NCBI RefSeq assembly: GCF_017591425.1
Contig: NW_024467121.1
Location: 20,162,707-20,226,706 of the forward strand
Origin: Ochotona curzoniae
Taxonomy: Eukaryota > Chordata > Mammalia > Lagomorpha > Ochotonidae
Direction: 5' to 3'
Length of the DNA: 64,000 nt
In this document: in pieces, positions 22,326 through 34,920 of the stretch
Position numbering within the stretch: position 1 is the first letter of the stretch
Layout of the letters: each line of letters opens with the position of its first letter
The notes under the pieces: model-generated
Told to the model about the DNA's origin: nothing
What the model saw: the letters and a program-made list of their open reading frames with translations, nothing else
Database searches by the model: none
Made by a program: the position numbers and the translations under genes

Positions 22326-24180
22326 TGGCAAGAGGAAGAGACAGATGTCAAATGAAAGAGTCCAGACACTGACCCATAAAGGATCCCACACAGGATCTCC
22401 AACTGGACCATCCTAGCAGTTGGGCAGGTGGTACTTTCACAAGGAATCTCATTAAAGCAACATCGAGGTGGGAAACTCAGCCACAGTCTGGCCTGCACTC
22501 TAGGTGCTCTCTATTGGAACACAGCCCTTCCCAAACAGAGGAAGGAGTGCCTTTTGAAAGTTACTGAGTAGGCTAGCAGGATCTCCTCCAAGTTAATGAG
22601 CATCATCTATCTCTGTCTTTTTCTTTTCTTTTGCAATTTATGTTCAAACATTTCCCAATTCTGTAATGATTCACTTGCTGAAATTGGTGTGAAATATTCA
22701 TACTGTGGGAAACTTTCATGGAAATCACACACACCGATCTTTCTCTCCACATGCCCTGATTCACACCAGCAGAGATTATATTTGACTAGTTGGACTAATT
22801 TCTTGACATGTAGTAGGCACAGCTGTTTAACTGCTCATTAACTGCCCTGGATTAGAACTCAAAACTGCTGAACTATGATTTTTTTTTATTAACCTGCTGG
22901 CTTTCAGTCACAATTAAAAGCATCATTCCAATCACTAATATCAATCCCTTAAAAGTATCTAAGATTTTTCCATTTATGTAGTTATTCTGTACACAAAAGT
23001 CCCATACCCTCTCATGGGGACCAGCTGTGGTAGGTCACAAGGCTACAAAAAGACAAATTTTAGCTGTGGAGTTGTCAATTCTATACAAATTGGGGGGAAT
23101 AAGGAATGGAGTCAGGAAAATAGGAAGTGAGAGGAAGGGCTTGGTTAGGCAGGATAAAGCTCATGGCTCATATTATGTGGCAAAAAGAGATGGAAAAAGT
23201 AATGAGGACATCTCACAAACCAGTGTTTCCTTTTGGCTTCACAAAGGGGTTTTCTTCAGAACCACAAGCACCATGGGTCTGAGAGTTTCTCACATGGTAG
23301 TCCTCTTTCTCTGAGGACATGTCTGCTGGCTTCTCTTCCTTTCAATGAGGACTGGGGTCAGCCTGGCTTTCAATGAGGACTCCCCTCTGGAATTAGGTAA
23401 TCCACAGCATTTTACACATAGTCCTTCTCTGCCAGCACATTCTGATCCTTTCACAGTTTGCAAAGTGCACATTACTCTTTCTCTAGCATTTCCACAAATC
23501 ACAAAGATGCTCAGAGATGGCACGGCATCTATGTGGGGTCACAGTTCTAAGATGAGGCTGACCTGGGACCACCAAGGCTAATACTCAAACCTTTGCTCTT
23601 TCCCTGGGTTGTATTGCTCCACGTGGTCCTGACTGTTCCCAAGAGTTATGCTTTGCTTTTTCAAGACTGGAGTGTGCACAAAGATGACCACGTCATCTTC
23701 ACAGAACACCTTCACTGAGGGGCCCAGAGAGATCTACAAGGGCCAGGGAAAGTGTAGGGGTGCCTGCAAATAGCTGGTGTGAGTTCATTTAGGAAGTAAA
23801 CCTGAATTTCAGCAGCACAAACAATGTTTTTTGGAAAAGACTTGACTTCTTGAGATGTTCTAACATGAACTCAAGTTTTTTCTGACCTGATGTGCCTATA
23901 ATTGAGGATGACTAAAATATTTCTCTCATTATTTCAGGACAAAGAGAAAATCTGGAGATGTCTAGAATAAATGTTCACATTATCTTTCATGATTTACAAA
24001 AGACTGAGTGAAGTGACAGAACTGTTCAGAATGTACACATGGCCCTGAGAATCGTGGGTCTTCTGTTACATAAGAATCTACATTCTAGTGATGTGGGTCA
24101 GTTTGCTCTTTAATATGCAAGTGACAAAACTATGTGGTACTGACAAAGTAAAATTTATCATGCTCATTCCAAAGGGGCAT
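22326..24180. other. Unique sequence, nothing recognised
   Basis: No gene or repeat family is identified. A 15-base string 'ctttcaatgaggact' occurs twice 28 bases apart (23339-23353 and 23367-23381). Open frames reach 113 codons with no recognisable motif. Confidence 0.35.
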
Positions 24181-24572
24181 TGCTATGGCTTGGATTTAGT
24201 TTGAGTGTCTCTCCAAAGGTACTTACCTCAAGGTTGGTTTCCAATGAAGATGTTCCCAGAGATGGGACTTAATGCTAGGTAATTATGTCACTGGGGGAAT
24301 CAACCTCAGAAAGGATTAATGTTAGCTCACAGAGTGAGTGAGTTCTGTGGAAAGAGGGTACCACTGAGGTCATCTTCTGGCATTCAGGTATTTTCCTTTC
24401 AATGCCTCTTGTTTTGAGGGAGCCCAGGAGGCATTCAACAAGAGGCCAGACGGATGGGGGATGCCTGATCTTAGACTGTCAGCATTCAAACTGCGAGCTA
24501 AATAAACCTTTTTTGTTTATAAAGTACCTGGCCTTAGGCATTTTGCTACAGCAATGGAAAAAGGACTGAGGC
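24181..24572 (+). mobile_element. MaLR-type solo LTR (MST/THE1-like)
   Basis: Starts 'tgctatggcttggatttagt' and passes through 'agagtgagtgagttctgtgg' and 'catcttctggcattc'. The end has 'gagctaaataaacctttttt', 'gtttataaagtacctggcct' and 'ggaaaaaggactgag'. These follow the ERVL-MaLR LTR consensus from end to end, including the AATAAA polyadenylation signal at 24501-24506. It is non-coding and has no internal region. Confidence 0.8.
24501..24506 (+). terminator. Polyadenylation signal of the MaLR LTR
   Basis: AATAAA in 'gagctaaataaacctt', at the place where MaLR LTRs carry it. Confidence 0.7.
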
Positions 24573-25105
24573 TCCCAAATAGTTCTTCCAAGTCAAGCCT
24601 CAAAGCAGCTTCTTTATACTGACCATCCCAAGAAACAACTGGACTTCAGTTTTTGATAATCTAATTTTCCGTGCCCATTTGACAATAAAACTGGTTGTTG
24701 ATGGGAACATTGGTAAGCTCACCATTAAGCTTTAACTCACCTGATTAGTCCCTGCCCTGTACCAAAAGAGGTGATAAATGGCCCCATTTCTACCCGAACT
24801 TGTTGGTTCATGAATTTTTTATATGTCTATTCTTCTACCTAAATTCTCTGAAATACCACCAATTTTAAAAAAATGGCTCACTTATCTTGAAAGTATGAAG
24901 TGACATAAACTTGCTGGCATCAGTAGGGCAGTAGGAGTGTCACAACCAGCGGTCATTACATTGGGGCCACCAGAAGGCCTGCATGGGAGGTCTGGCAGCC
25001 CTTGGCATATAAGAGGTAGGCGGGAGGGTTGGCTGAGGCACACAAAGCCCACAGCACACCAGTGGAAGCTGGCATGCATGATGCTGCTAAGGAGCAGGAG
25101 ACCAT
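24573..25105. other. Unique sequence, nothing recognised
   Basis: No repeat or gene recognised up to the T-run that begins the next SINE. Confidence 0.35.
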
Positions 25106-25452
25106 CTTTTTTTTTTTTTTTAATACTTTTTGAAAACGAGAGAGGGAAAGAGAGGAAGGGAACCGAATAATGGAAGAAAGAGGGTAAGGTGAAGGAGAGG
25201 AGGCAAGGAGATAAAGACAGAGGAAAGAGAGTAGCAGTAGCCAAGGCTGGGCCAAGGTGAAACCAGAAGACAAGAACTCCAACCTCATATCCCACATAGA
25301 TGGAAGGAACCCAAACACTTGGTCCATCTTCTGCTGCATTCCCGGGAATGTTAGCAGGCATCAGGATTGCAAGTAGAACAGCTGGGACTCAAACTAGCAC
25401 TCTGAAATGACACTGCAGGTGACAGCTTAACCCACTGTCCCACAACAAGGGG
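25106..25452 (-). mobile_element. Old CSINE
   Basis: Reverse C-repeat starting at a T16 run, with a long AG-rich tail ('gagagagggaaagagaggaa'). The body has 'cagaagacaagaactccaac', 'aggcatcaggattgcaagta' and 'gaacagctgggactcaaact'. The head complement is 'acagcttaacccactgtccc'. The 127- and 159-codon open frames across it are antisense SINE artefacts. Confidence 0.85.
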
Positions 25453-28380
25453 CTCATAGAGCACACTGACTGGAGTGAAGAGTAGGGAGACTGAGCAAAG
25501 ACCCCTGAATGAACAAGTACATCAGGCAGACAGGATGGCAGGGCCCAGGTGCAGAGAAAGCTGAATGTGCACCAGGTTCCTTGGTGGGCCAGAGCAGAAG
25601 CAAGGCCCACCTAGTGCTGTGGGTCCTGCCTACTGACCTGAGGCCCCTTAACTCCTTCCAAACGGATCAGCACTGTTGTGAGAGTTGGGCTCAGGGTTTG
25701 CTCTGGATCATCCGAAAGATCTGTTCCTTCTTCAAGGGTGGAAGAGAAGCTTTGGGGAGAGAGTCCAGAAGAGAGAGGTTTTGGAGGTGGAAGCCTAATG
25801 TGATCTCAGGAGAGGGAAGTACACAGAGGGTCACCCATCAAGGGCTGGCTCACTGATCCCAGGGCCTTGGGGCCAGCCTTGCAGGGTTGATCTGTGATCC
25901 GGAGACAAGAATCTCGACACTGTCCTTTCTTCAAAACTGCACTGCTTTGCTAAAACCCTTAGATCATCATTTCGAAGGTTATGGAAAACACTGACTATAT
26001 CTGCATTTTGTCTTTCATTTCTGCAGCTTTCATGTCAATAATTTTGTTTTGAGCTTATGTTACTGGAGGGGCAGCAGTTGGATGTTGACTGCATCCACAG
26101 TCCCATGTTGAAAACAGGCTTAACAGTAATCAGGAACTTTTCTCAAAATTAGGTAATGACTTTGTGCAGCTTTTGCTGTCTCTGCTTTCCTAAAAGACAA
26201 TAACTGATTGTCCACTAACACATACATGCCACATATGTTCAATGTCTCAATTTTAGTTCATCAGTGAAGTATGAAATTATTTTAAAATGACATACCTCTC
26301 AATATTCAAATGAGACTCAATCTGGCAAGAAAAATTACATGATACTAATTATTTTCTGTGCATACAAATCAGCTGCAAAAATCATTTGAAATTCCTGTGT
26401 TTGTGTTCTTTATTGGCAGTGCAGAATAATTATCAACAAACCTCACTAAGCCTCACATAGCAAAAGGTCCGTTATTCCATGTGAGTGCGAACTTGGGATG
26501 CTGAGGTACTTTCTGACATACCGTCTATGGAGCTAAGCTTGAACCCACTATGGGGAGCACCTAAAAAATGGCAGATGATGTCTATTCAATGGAAGAATTA
26601 TCACGCTCATCTTCAGAGGGCAGGTAGGAAAATGGAGGAAGAGAGAAGGGAAACTCATCTGGGAACAGCAGATAAACTAGACTGTATAGGAACAGATACT
26701 TAGGATTTGTTTCTTATAACATTGAAAGTGTGAATCTGGTTATATATGACCCTTCCTCTTCAGCCTGTGCTATCTATCCTCTTCAAACCCAACTGGTGAA
26801 TCAGATCATGAAACCGAAGCATGAAAGTTCTGTAGATAACTAGAGTGAAAGCATCTTGAAAACATAAATATTGCTTACTCTCTTGCTGATCTTGCATGGC
26901 GCTTTTGGCTATTCATGGTCATAACATGCTCTGAATTAACCAACAGGAAGTGCTTGTCTAGTGGTGTTCACATGCCTGAGGGTAAACACCTCTGTGGCCC
27001 ACATCTCTGGGTGGAGCAGGCACAACTGCTCAGTAAGATAAGCACAGTGCAGCACATCACTCCCTCCCCAGCCCAGCACAGCCTTTCCTCCAGCCTGCTC
27101 CCCCACTGTGGAACACAGACTTTCTCCTTTCTCCCTCCATGCTAGAGCTGGAGACCTGATCCATCCTTATCTCTTAGAACTTGTTCTCCAGAAGGCCAGA
27201 GACAATGAGGCCTACCAATGTCCACGCATCTGTGGGATTCTTGGCTTGGAAAGGCCAATGAGAAGAGGAAGTAGAGACGAGAAGGAGACATCCTGGTGAC
27301 CTACTTCCCTGTGGTTGGACTTTCTTCATCAATATGCCAAGAACCCTCCATCCCCCACCTCATCAATTCATTCCTGTTAAGGATCTAGATGAAGAGATTG
27401 CAGAGGATCCCTCTACAAAATCAATAAATCTGTAGCAGAGAGCTTTGTCTTGTGTTTCCTCAGAAAACCACTCCCTTGGACAAGTTTGCTTGGTACTGGG
27501 GGACACCCATTTTGTCTGCTGTTCAGAGAAAAGGTCCTGCCCATCTCACAAGCAGGATGGGCCTATTCTGCTCAGGCTGAGGGAGAGAGCAAGCTCTTCT
27601 CTCTCAATTCCAAACTCCTCCCCCAAAGAAGTGTATAGAAACCCAAGGCCAAAAAATCAGCCTCACAGTTGTGCAATGCCTCCACCACTAGGGCCCTTCC
27701 TTGCACAGGTGTTGCTGGCACGCAGCTCCAGCTTCACCCTCCAAGTAGGTTCTCCTTGAGCCCTTTCCTTGTGCAGCACTGAAGCTCTCTCAGAACACCT
27801 GTCTCTGCAGATGTGGCCATCTCCGCATCAGAGGGCCCTCTGAGAACACAGCTGCAGTCTAACTCGTTGTGTATATCCCTCCGCAGTTCTACTCTCACTC
27901 TGACCAGGAACAAAAACTTTGATTCTAGCTGACTAAAAGACCAATTAATAAGATAATCCTTTCTGATATGAAAACTGTATCCTGATTAAATTTGAAATAC
28001 ATTTCCCCCGACCCTCTGCAAAGAATTCCAAAGTATCTGTACCTTGCAAGCCAGTCTATGTGGATAAAGTTCCCACTGTATGATCCATACATTTAGTGAC
28101 CCACCCACAACTCAAACCTAAAGCTACATGGAAAAAAGCTTGGAAGCATAAGAGAGATTTCTGTTGATATGAATGTTGATGACAGATTATTGAGAGGAGA
28201 CATTTAATTAACTTAATCACACCTGCCTGAAGCTCTGAGGCCAGAAAACTCAATAATTTTCTGGTTATTTCTTCTTACAAATGATGAGGAACTGACCCCA
28301 AAGCAATCCACCATTCACTTATTTAATGTAAAAGGAAAATATTGAAGAAGTTCCAAAATGATTAAATTTAAATCTTAAAT
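25453..28380. other. Unique sequence, nothing firm
   Basis: No repeat family is recognised over nearly 3 kb. Around 26000-26460 it is AT-rich and low in simple repeats. 'caataaatctgtagcagaga' with 'gctttgtcttgtgtttcc' at about 27421-27462 faintly resembles an LTR polyadenylation/U5 segment, but I could not place a start or target duplication. The open frames at 27445-27759 have no recognisable motif. Confidence 0.3.
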
Positions 28381-28396
28381 AAAACCACATTGACAT

Positions 28397-28421
28397 AAAA
28401 TAAATAAAATAAAATAAAATT
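28397..28421. repeat. (AAAAT)n short repeat
   Basis: Repeated AAAT/AAAAT units, about 25 bases, followed by an A-rich run. Confidence 0.8.
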
Positions 28422-28847
28422 TGAAAAAAAAAAGCCACATTGCCTTTCCCACCAAGATTCTTAAACATACAAATTTTAAAATGTGTTAAAATCAAGTGTA
28501 TCCCCATAGGAAGAGAGTCACCACGTAATAAAGAAACCAAGCATTATTGTTGTAATTACTAAGAAGTATGAAAGGGTAAATACAAACCAAATAGGATTAA
28601 GTTAACAATATTTTACAAATTAGTCTCTTTGGAAAACCACTGTAAAACAAAACAAAACAAAAAACATTTAGCCTGAAAATACCACTACAACCAAGGCTTT
28701 GAAAATACTAAATTTATTATCTATTTTAAGAATTTAAATAAGAACTACAGGGTGTTCTCATCTTCAATCCCCAGCTCCAACATCACGGCCAAGAATGTGG
28801 AATTGAAGGGAAAGACACTTTAAAACCAACACATAATATATTAAAGC

Positions 28848-28864
28848 AGAGAGAGAGAGAGAGA
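28848..28864. repeat. (GA)n short repeat
   Basis: Eight GA units. The flanks between 28422 and 29688 hold no repeat family that I recognise. Confidence 0.85.
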
Positions 28865-29688
28865 ATTATTTCAAAAGAGTGAGTGGGTCCTGGGGCAGCA
28901 ATGCAAGTCTTTAATCTGATCGACTGTATTAATATTCCACAGACAAGCAATGTCTTCATCTAACGGGAACAGGTCATCTGAGGAGGCAGAATGAAAGGGA
29001 AGTCAAAGAAATTAAGGTTGGCAGTACCCCCCCAACGAACCATCCAGGGCAGAGGGATGTCAGCTGACAGCTGACACACACAGGTGGCTTGGTAATCACC
29101 CCCCAATCCTGGGGTGCACAACAGCAGGCTATTGTAGCTTGATCTCATTACAAATTCAAGTCATTAAACGAGCTTCCTTAGTTCTGATTCCATGCACACC
29201 CAACAAGCTTCTGATAATTGTTTCCCTCTGAAGTTTCTCAATGAGTGACAGAGAAGCTGGTAGACAGACAAATGTATCTGTTCTACCTGCCAGTTCTATT
29301 TCTTATTATAAAAGAATAATTTGGTATTTGAGTTCTAGATATTGTTAAACCTTGTAAGCTTTTGTGAGTCAGAATCTCTAAGAATGTTGTGGGGCCATCC
29401 CAAAAGGCTGGCCTCAGGGTGATCAGTTGTTAACAAATCCTAGCTTTGCTATATACTTATTACTTGCTAATTGGTGTAAGCACACATAATAAAACAGAAT
29501 GTAGCAATGTCTTTTAAAGCCATTCAAAAGCTACAGTAAGGTTCTCCCTAAGGTCCACTCCCATGGTGTCACTGTCTTCTTGCAGAGGACTTCTGGTCCA
29601 ACCCCAGCTCTCTCTACCAATATTGATTATTCAATGGTCTACTGGACCTGATACTTGGAGATACCAAGTGCCTCAAAGTCAGCATACT

Positions 29689-30003
29689 AGGACCTGGTGC
29701 GACAACCTAGTGGCTAAATCCTCTACTTGCATATACCAGGATCCCATATGGGTTCTGGTTCATGTCCCAGTACTCCACTTCCTACCCAGCTCCCTGCTTG
29801 TGGCCTGGAAAATGCAGTGGAGGATGGCCCAATGCTTTGAGACCCTGAACTCACATGGGAGACTTGAAAAATGCTCCTCACTTTTGGCTTCAGATCAGCT
29901 TAGTTTTGGCCCTTGAGGCCATTTGGGGAGTGAGCCAGCAGACAGATCTTTCCCTGTCTCTCCTTCTCTCTGTAAAACTGCTTTTCCAATAAATTAAAAA
30001 AAA
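29689..30003 (+). mobile_element. Young-type CSINE
   Basis: 'gacctggtgcgacaacctag' then 'tggctaaatcctctacttgc', 'ccaggatcccatatgggttc', 'ctccctgcttgtggcctgga', 'gatcagcttag' and 'ttttccaataaattaaaaaa'. Complete from head to A-rich tail. Confidence 0.9.
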
Positions 30004-30269
30004 ATCCAACATGCTTAAGACTGCATGATCACCATCTACCCCATGGGCTTCCTCTCCAGACTAGACAGTCTATACAACAGAAATTCTGGCAAATGGAAGG
30101 CTAAGATCAAGGTGTCTTGCAGGGTCTGTGCCTTCGGAGAGACACAACAGAAGAATTCGCCAGATGTGTGTGTCATCAATGACCATCTTTATCCTGTGCC
30201 TTCACATCTTTCCCCCATTCATGTCTGTGTTCACATTGTTATAAGGACCCTGAGGGTTAGAACTTCCAC

Positions 30270-30597
30270 ATGTGGGATCCTGTATGATGGCTCAATGGCT
30301 AAGTCTTCAACTTGCATGTGCTGGAATCCCATACGGGCACTAGTTCATGTCCCAGCTGCTCCACTTCCTATCCAGTTCCCTGCCTGTGGCCTGGGAAAGC
30401 AGTAGAGGATGGCCCAAAGCCTTGGGACCCTGCAACCCAAGTGGGAGACCCAGAAGAAGCTTCTAGCTCCTAGCTTTGGATCAGCTCAGCTCCAGCTGTT
30501 GCAGCCACTTGAGAAGTGAACCAGTAAATGGAATATCGTTCTCTCCATATGTCCTTCTCTTTATAGATCTGTCTTTCCAATAAAAATAAATCTCAAA
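30270..30597 (+). mobile_element. Young-type CSINE
   Basis: 'tgatggctcaatggctaagt', 'ctggaatcccatacgggcac', 'ctgtggcctgggaaagcagt', 'agccttgggaccctgcaacc' and 'gtctttccaataaaaataaa'. Same orientation as its neighbour 270 bases upstream, but diverged independently. Confidence 0.9.
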
Positions 30598-30609
30598 ACA
30601 TACACATTT

Positions 30610-31268
30610 CTGCATATGAATTTTGAGGAACACAAGTCAACCCAAACTACCTTCATGAATGACCTGCCTTCCTTGGATTCTTGGACAAATGTATCAAGCC
30701 TAATGATTCCAACTGCCAAGTATCTTAATCACTGTCATTGCCTTCTCAAGGCCTCCACCATGTCCTTCTGGCTTGTCTACTGGTTTCTTTCATTCCCTTC
30801 CTGCTCCTTCCATCCCCAAACCTTAATCTATTCTCCACACTTAGAGATCTCGTCTATTGAAGTGCTTAACATTGCTTTTAAAATGCTTCAGTGGTGCCCC
30901 ATTTCCCTCAGTATAAAATCAGATTTCCTTATCAGTTAATAAGGACTCTGATGCCCAGTTACTCAGCCTCAGTGCTTAAAATACTTCCCACCCACAGCTT
31001 CACATTCCAGCAAGCCTGACCTACTTCTAGTCCTCTGAAGATCCCAAGTTTTCTCCTGCATCCAGCCCTTGAACCTGGTCTTTCTTCAGCTTGAAACCCT
31101 CTGTGGTGTCTATTCACTCCAACTCCATGCCATCCTTCAGTTCTGATTTTAGGTGTCACTTCACCAAGGCTTTATGAAGTGCTGCTTCTGTTTTCCCATG
31201 ACATCTAGACCTCATCAGAGAACAATAAATGATGCATTTACTTATTTGTACTCTCCTGTAGATTAGAA
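30610..31268 (+). mobile_element. L2 element, 5' part
   Basis: It follows the L2 3' region for about 600 bases. 'ccttaatctattctccacac', 'gcttttaaaatgcttcagtg', 'gtgccccatttccctcagta' with 'taaaatcagatttccttatc', 'gaccta', 'ccatccttcagttctgattt' with 'taggtgtcacttcaccaagg', and 'cttatttgtactctcctgta' appear in the consensus order. It is interrupted by a CSINE and resumes after 31563. Confidence 0.8.
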
Positions 31269-31562
31269 TTTTAAAAAATTATTGGAAAGTCAGATATACA
31301 GAGAGATGAGACAGAGAGGAAGAAATGTCTATTAATTTACTCCCCAAGTGGCCACAACAGCCAGAGCTGAGCCAATCTAAAGCCAGAAGCCAGGAGTCTC
31401 TTCCAGGTCTCCCGTGTGGGTACAGCGTCTCAGGCTTTGGGCCATCTACCATTGCCCTGCCTGGATGGGAAGCAGCGCCACTGAGATTAGAACCAGCACC
31501 CATACAGAATCCTGGCACATGCAAGGCGAGGACTTTAGCAGATAGGCTATCATACTGGGCCC
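31269..31562 (-). mobile_element. Young-type CSINE inside L2, with target duplication
   Basis: Reverse C-repeat from 'aaaaaattattggaaagtca' to 'gataggctatcatactgggc'. It is flanked by a perfect 10-base direct repeat TAGATTAGAA at 31259-31268 and 31563-31572. The L2 text 'ctagattagaagttttgtga' continues after it. Confidence 0.93.
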
Positions 31563-31699
31563 TAGATTAGAAGTTTTGTGATGAATTACACAGCACAATT
31601 AGTTACAAAACCAGACTAGAGCCAAGCGCAGATTCCTGGCTTACACTGAATATCATGAGATAGTTGCTGAAAACACTAACTTCATAATTTCTTTAAAAA

Positions 31700-31985
31700 A
31701 AAAACCTCATTTTTAAAAAAGGCAAAGTGACAGAGACCCTCCATTCACTGTTCAGCTCCCCAAATGGCCACAGAAACCAGGGTATGCCAGGCTGACATCA
31801 GAATATCCACCTGGGACTCCCATACAGATAGCATGGACACAAGTAGCTGGGCCATCATTCACTGCCTTTCCAGGCACATTAGTGGGAAGCTGTATTGGAG
31901 CAGAGTAACTGGGCCTCAAACCAGTACTTAGATATAGGATGTCAGTCAAGAGGAGCATCTTTACCTGATGTTATCGCTTGCACAG
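31700..31985 (-). mobile_element. Old CSINE
   Basis: Reverse, diverged C-repeat: 'ccattcactgttcagctccc', 'gggccatcattcactgcctt' with 'tccaggcacattagtgggaa', and 'actgggcctcaaaccagta'. The head is degraded. Confidence 0.75.
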
Positions 31986-33112
31986 CAAAGATTTTAAATA
32001 GAGATTTTGATCAAGTAGTCAAAACCATTTATATTCAAAGTTATTGATAATGTTGAAAGACTTCTACCACTGTTTGTTTCAAAACTAATAGCACAGAAAT
32101 TCAAGCCCTTACATATTGAGACAATGACAGTATTTTCATAGAAGCACAGTGACTGTTTACCCAATTTGATTAGACCCATCCAGCTTAAGCTTATTGTCCA
32201 AGTACAACAATTAATGACACTTCTGCTGACTTTCAAAGGTGCTCTGGTTATATGTGGTCACCTACTCATAAGCCACTTCATAAACACTGAATTTTATAGG
32301 TGATAATGATAACTTGTTAGAACTGCAGAGCTGAGCTGAGATCCAAAATTCAGAACAAAATTTGAGAAAATGAGGTTCAGAAACAAGAGGGTGATAGTAG
32401 CTAAGGTTTATAGGATGTGGCTTTTGATATAAAGCAAATAAGAAATAATGAATTGACAACATGTGACCAACTCAATAGGGAATTCATGTATCTGGAATAA
32501 CTGAAGTAAAGCAGATTCAATTCTGAGTTAATATAAACCATCAATTTCTATTGATTCTTTTTTATTAACTGAAACATACATCTAATTAATTTCTTACATT
32601 AAGAAAAATTATGGGCAAGCTCAAAGTTGCTTTGCTATTTTACTTGCAAGTGCTGACTATTCCCAGAACATCAGCTGGTATAAGCATGAAAGTACACCCT
32701 GCAGTCTAATATAAGCACTGCCAGAATTATCTGTTCATGTGAATTTCTCTTGCCTCCATCCTCTCTGCAAGCTGAAAATGGACTTTTGAATGACAGGAGG
32801 AGAGGAACACCAGGATTCATTTCTAGGATATGATTACTTTCTTATCTGATGGCTACAGAAATTCAAAGTTTAAAAGTACACTCAAGAAAATACCTTCTAA
32901 TAAAAGGAAAACTCACTACATGAACAACACAGGCTTTAAATACACTACTTAAAGCCAAGCTGGTTGCAGGGGTGGGCATGTGAGTTATACACACAATCAT
33001 GTCTGTACTATTATTCGTACTTTTGCTTCTCAATATATCCCACTCTGTAAATAATCATGCTCTTACAATTAAAATTAGACAATGAAATATGGCAGCCAGT
33101 GAAAGATTTTCT
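31986..33112. other. AT-rich unique sequence
   Basis: Nothing recognisable over 1.1 kb. Open frames are short and unrelated to known families. Confidence 0.35.
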
Positions 33113-33408
33113 TAAACATGTATTTATTCACTTGATGGGCAGTATGAGACAAGGAGAGGGACAGAAGAGAAAAGAAATGAATCTTCCATTAATTGGGCCA
33201 AATGGAAGACAAGAGTGTAGAACTTCATTTAGATCTTCCACACATATGGAGAGGGCTCAAGCATAATGGCCATGCTCCACTGCCTTTACAAACACATAAC
33301 AGGACTGATTTGGAAGTGGAGCAGCTGGGACATGAACTGGTACCCATATGGGATGCCAGCAACACAGGTAACGGCTTAATTTGTTGTACCACAATGCCAG
33401 CCCCAACA
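33113..33408 (-). mobile_element. Old CSINE
   Basis: Reverse C-repeat: 'aaacatgtatttattcactt', the AG-rich tail 'agacaaggagagggacagaa', 'gaagtggagcagctgggaca', 'tgaactggtacccatatggg' and 'taccacaatgccagcccc'. Confidence 0.85.
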
Positions 33409-33430
33409 TGAGAAACGTAAGTACTCTCAC

Positions 33431-33720
33431 TGCTATGGTTTAAATGTGTTCTCTAAAAGTTCATGTGTATAAGGGTGCTGTCCTCCCCCACCTCCAATGG
33501 CATTGACTTTTTCTTTAAGGAAGACAACTATGAGCCAGCAGACTTGTTCTGTCTCATCACATGGTGCCCTCTGTCATGCTTCTGATGTACCAAGAATGTA
33601 CCCACCAGATGTTGGCATCATACTCTTAGACTTCTCAGCCCATGGAACTATGCCAAACCACTTATTTTTAAAACAAATCATCCAGCCTCATGCATTTTTC
33701 TATAACAAGAGACTGAGAAT
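33431..33720 (+). mobile_element. MaLR-type LTR, second copy
   Basis: Starts 'tgctatggtttaaatgtgtt' with 'ctctaaaagttcatgtgt'. It contains 'ccaccagatgttggcatcat' and 'ttagacttctcagcc', and ends 'ttctataacaagagactgag'. It follows the MST-like LTR with an internal shortening (about 290 bases instead of roughly 400). Non-coding. Confidence 0.7.
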
Positions 33721-33794
33721 ATTTACAAAAAGAATTTCAGAGGCAACAATTATAGTATGGTGGATTTAGCGAGTACCTACATTCCAGGCAGGAA

Positions 33795-34042
33795 AATTAA
33801 TTTGAGCCTAGGTTACTCTGCTTCCAATCCACCTTCTTGCTAATATGTCTGGGAAAACAGCAAAAGATTGCCCAGCTGTCTTAGTCACTGCCACCCATGT
33901 AGGAGGCCAGGTCAGAGTCATGGGCTCTTGGCTTTGGCCTGGCCTAGCTTCAAGCTCTTGCAACTGCTTGGGGTAATAAACCAGTGAGCCGAGGTCCCTC
34001 TGCCTCTTCCTCTAACGTAATAATAAATCAATCTTAAATAAA
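33795..34042 (+). mobile_element. Old CSINE, 5'-clipped
   Basis: 'tctgcttccaatccaccttc', 'atatgtctgggaaaacagca', 'aagattgcccagctgtctta', 'tgggctcttggctttggcct' and 'taataaatcaatcttaaata'. The head is lost or unreadable. Confidence 0.75.
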
Positions 34043-34324
34043 TGAAATATTCTGTTGTTTCAAAGCTAATTACACACAACTTCTCTAGCAGATCTCGCAC
34101 ACATTTTTTTCATTTCAAAGATAAAACTAAAACTAACTCCCCACTCCACCACACCGAAGCAGAACCAAGAGCTCATGCAACCCAGCTAGCCTGTCCTCTC
34201 CACATGGGGTCATTCTGCACCAAATCAAAACTTGAATTGTTTTATGAACTACAGAAACTGAGTTCATGACCTTTGAGAATTGGTGGAAAATCCAATTTGG
34301 TTCATTCCACTGCTGTCTACAGAG

Positions 34325-34410
34325 GCCGCTGATCTAATTGTAGGTGAGGTTTCAGACCTCAGTCACTTGGGGAGCTTCTCATAAACCAATGCCTGATCGC
34401 TGCTCCAACA
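34325..34410 (+). mobile_element. Possible MER5-like DNA transposon fragment
   Basis: 'tttcagacctcagtcacttg' with 'gggagcttctcataaaccaa' and 'tgcctgatcgctgctcc' resembles the MER5 (hAT) core 'atcacctgggagcttgtta' with 'gaaatgcagattc'. It is short, so weak. Confidence 0.35.
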
Positions 34411-34589
34411 ACAGCGTCGCTTACAGGCGTGTGAATAAAACAGAAGCAGAGGTGTGCTACAGTTCCTGCAGTTGCTCGTTTCCCAAATGAGAAACATGGG
34501 ACTGTCTTCCCCGAGGAATGTTACAAAGTTATTTAACGGGGGAACTTTTTACCAACTGATGTTTCCACTGAGAAATGGTTAGGACCTTA

Positions 34590-34795
34590 GAATCAGTATA
34601 TAATAGGCCTGGGTCTAAAGTTCATCAACTACCAGTGATGTGCCCTGAGATTTCTTTAGCTTTTCCAGGTCTCAGTTTCCTCATTAGTGAAACAGGAATG
34701 AAGATAGTCTCTAAATCACAAAGTGCTGTGCGGATTAAGGGGATAACATGCACAAAGGTCCTGGCAACTGATAGGCGCTCATAAATATGATTTGT
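34590..34795 (+). mobile_element. MIR
   Basis: 'ctttagcttttccaggtctc' with 'agtttcctcattagtgaaac', 'aggaatgaagatagtctcta', 'aggggataac', 'caaaggtcctggcaactgat' and 'aggcgctcataaatatg' follow the MIR core and 3' half in order. Confidence 0.75.
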
Positions 34796-34920
34796 TTTAA
34801 CTGTCATTTGGGTTTGCTGTGGCTGTTACTACTGCCTCCCAGAAGAGCTATTACTGTTCTCCTAAGATCAGACAGTGCTTTTAGTTTTAAAGATAGGGTT
34901 GTATCACAGGAAAAAAAAAA

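Noticed and set aside
24882..25361. 159- and 127-codon open frames on the minus strand
   Set aside because: They run through the sense strand of a reverse CSINE and its pyrimidine-rich tail, which gives the Ser/Leu/Pro-rich stretch.
27080..27465. Possible LTR end (AATAAA followed by a T/G-rich segment)
   Set aside because: I could not find a matching start, target duplication or second copy in the window.
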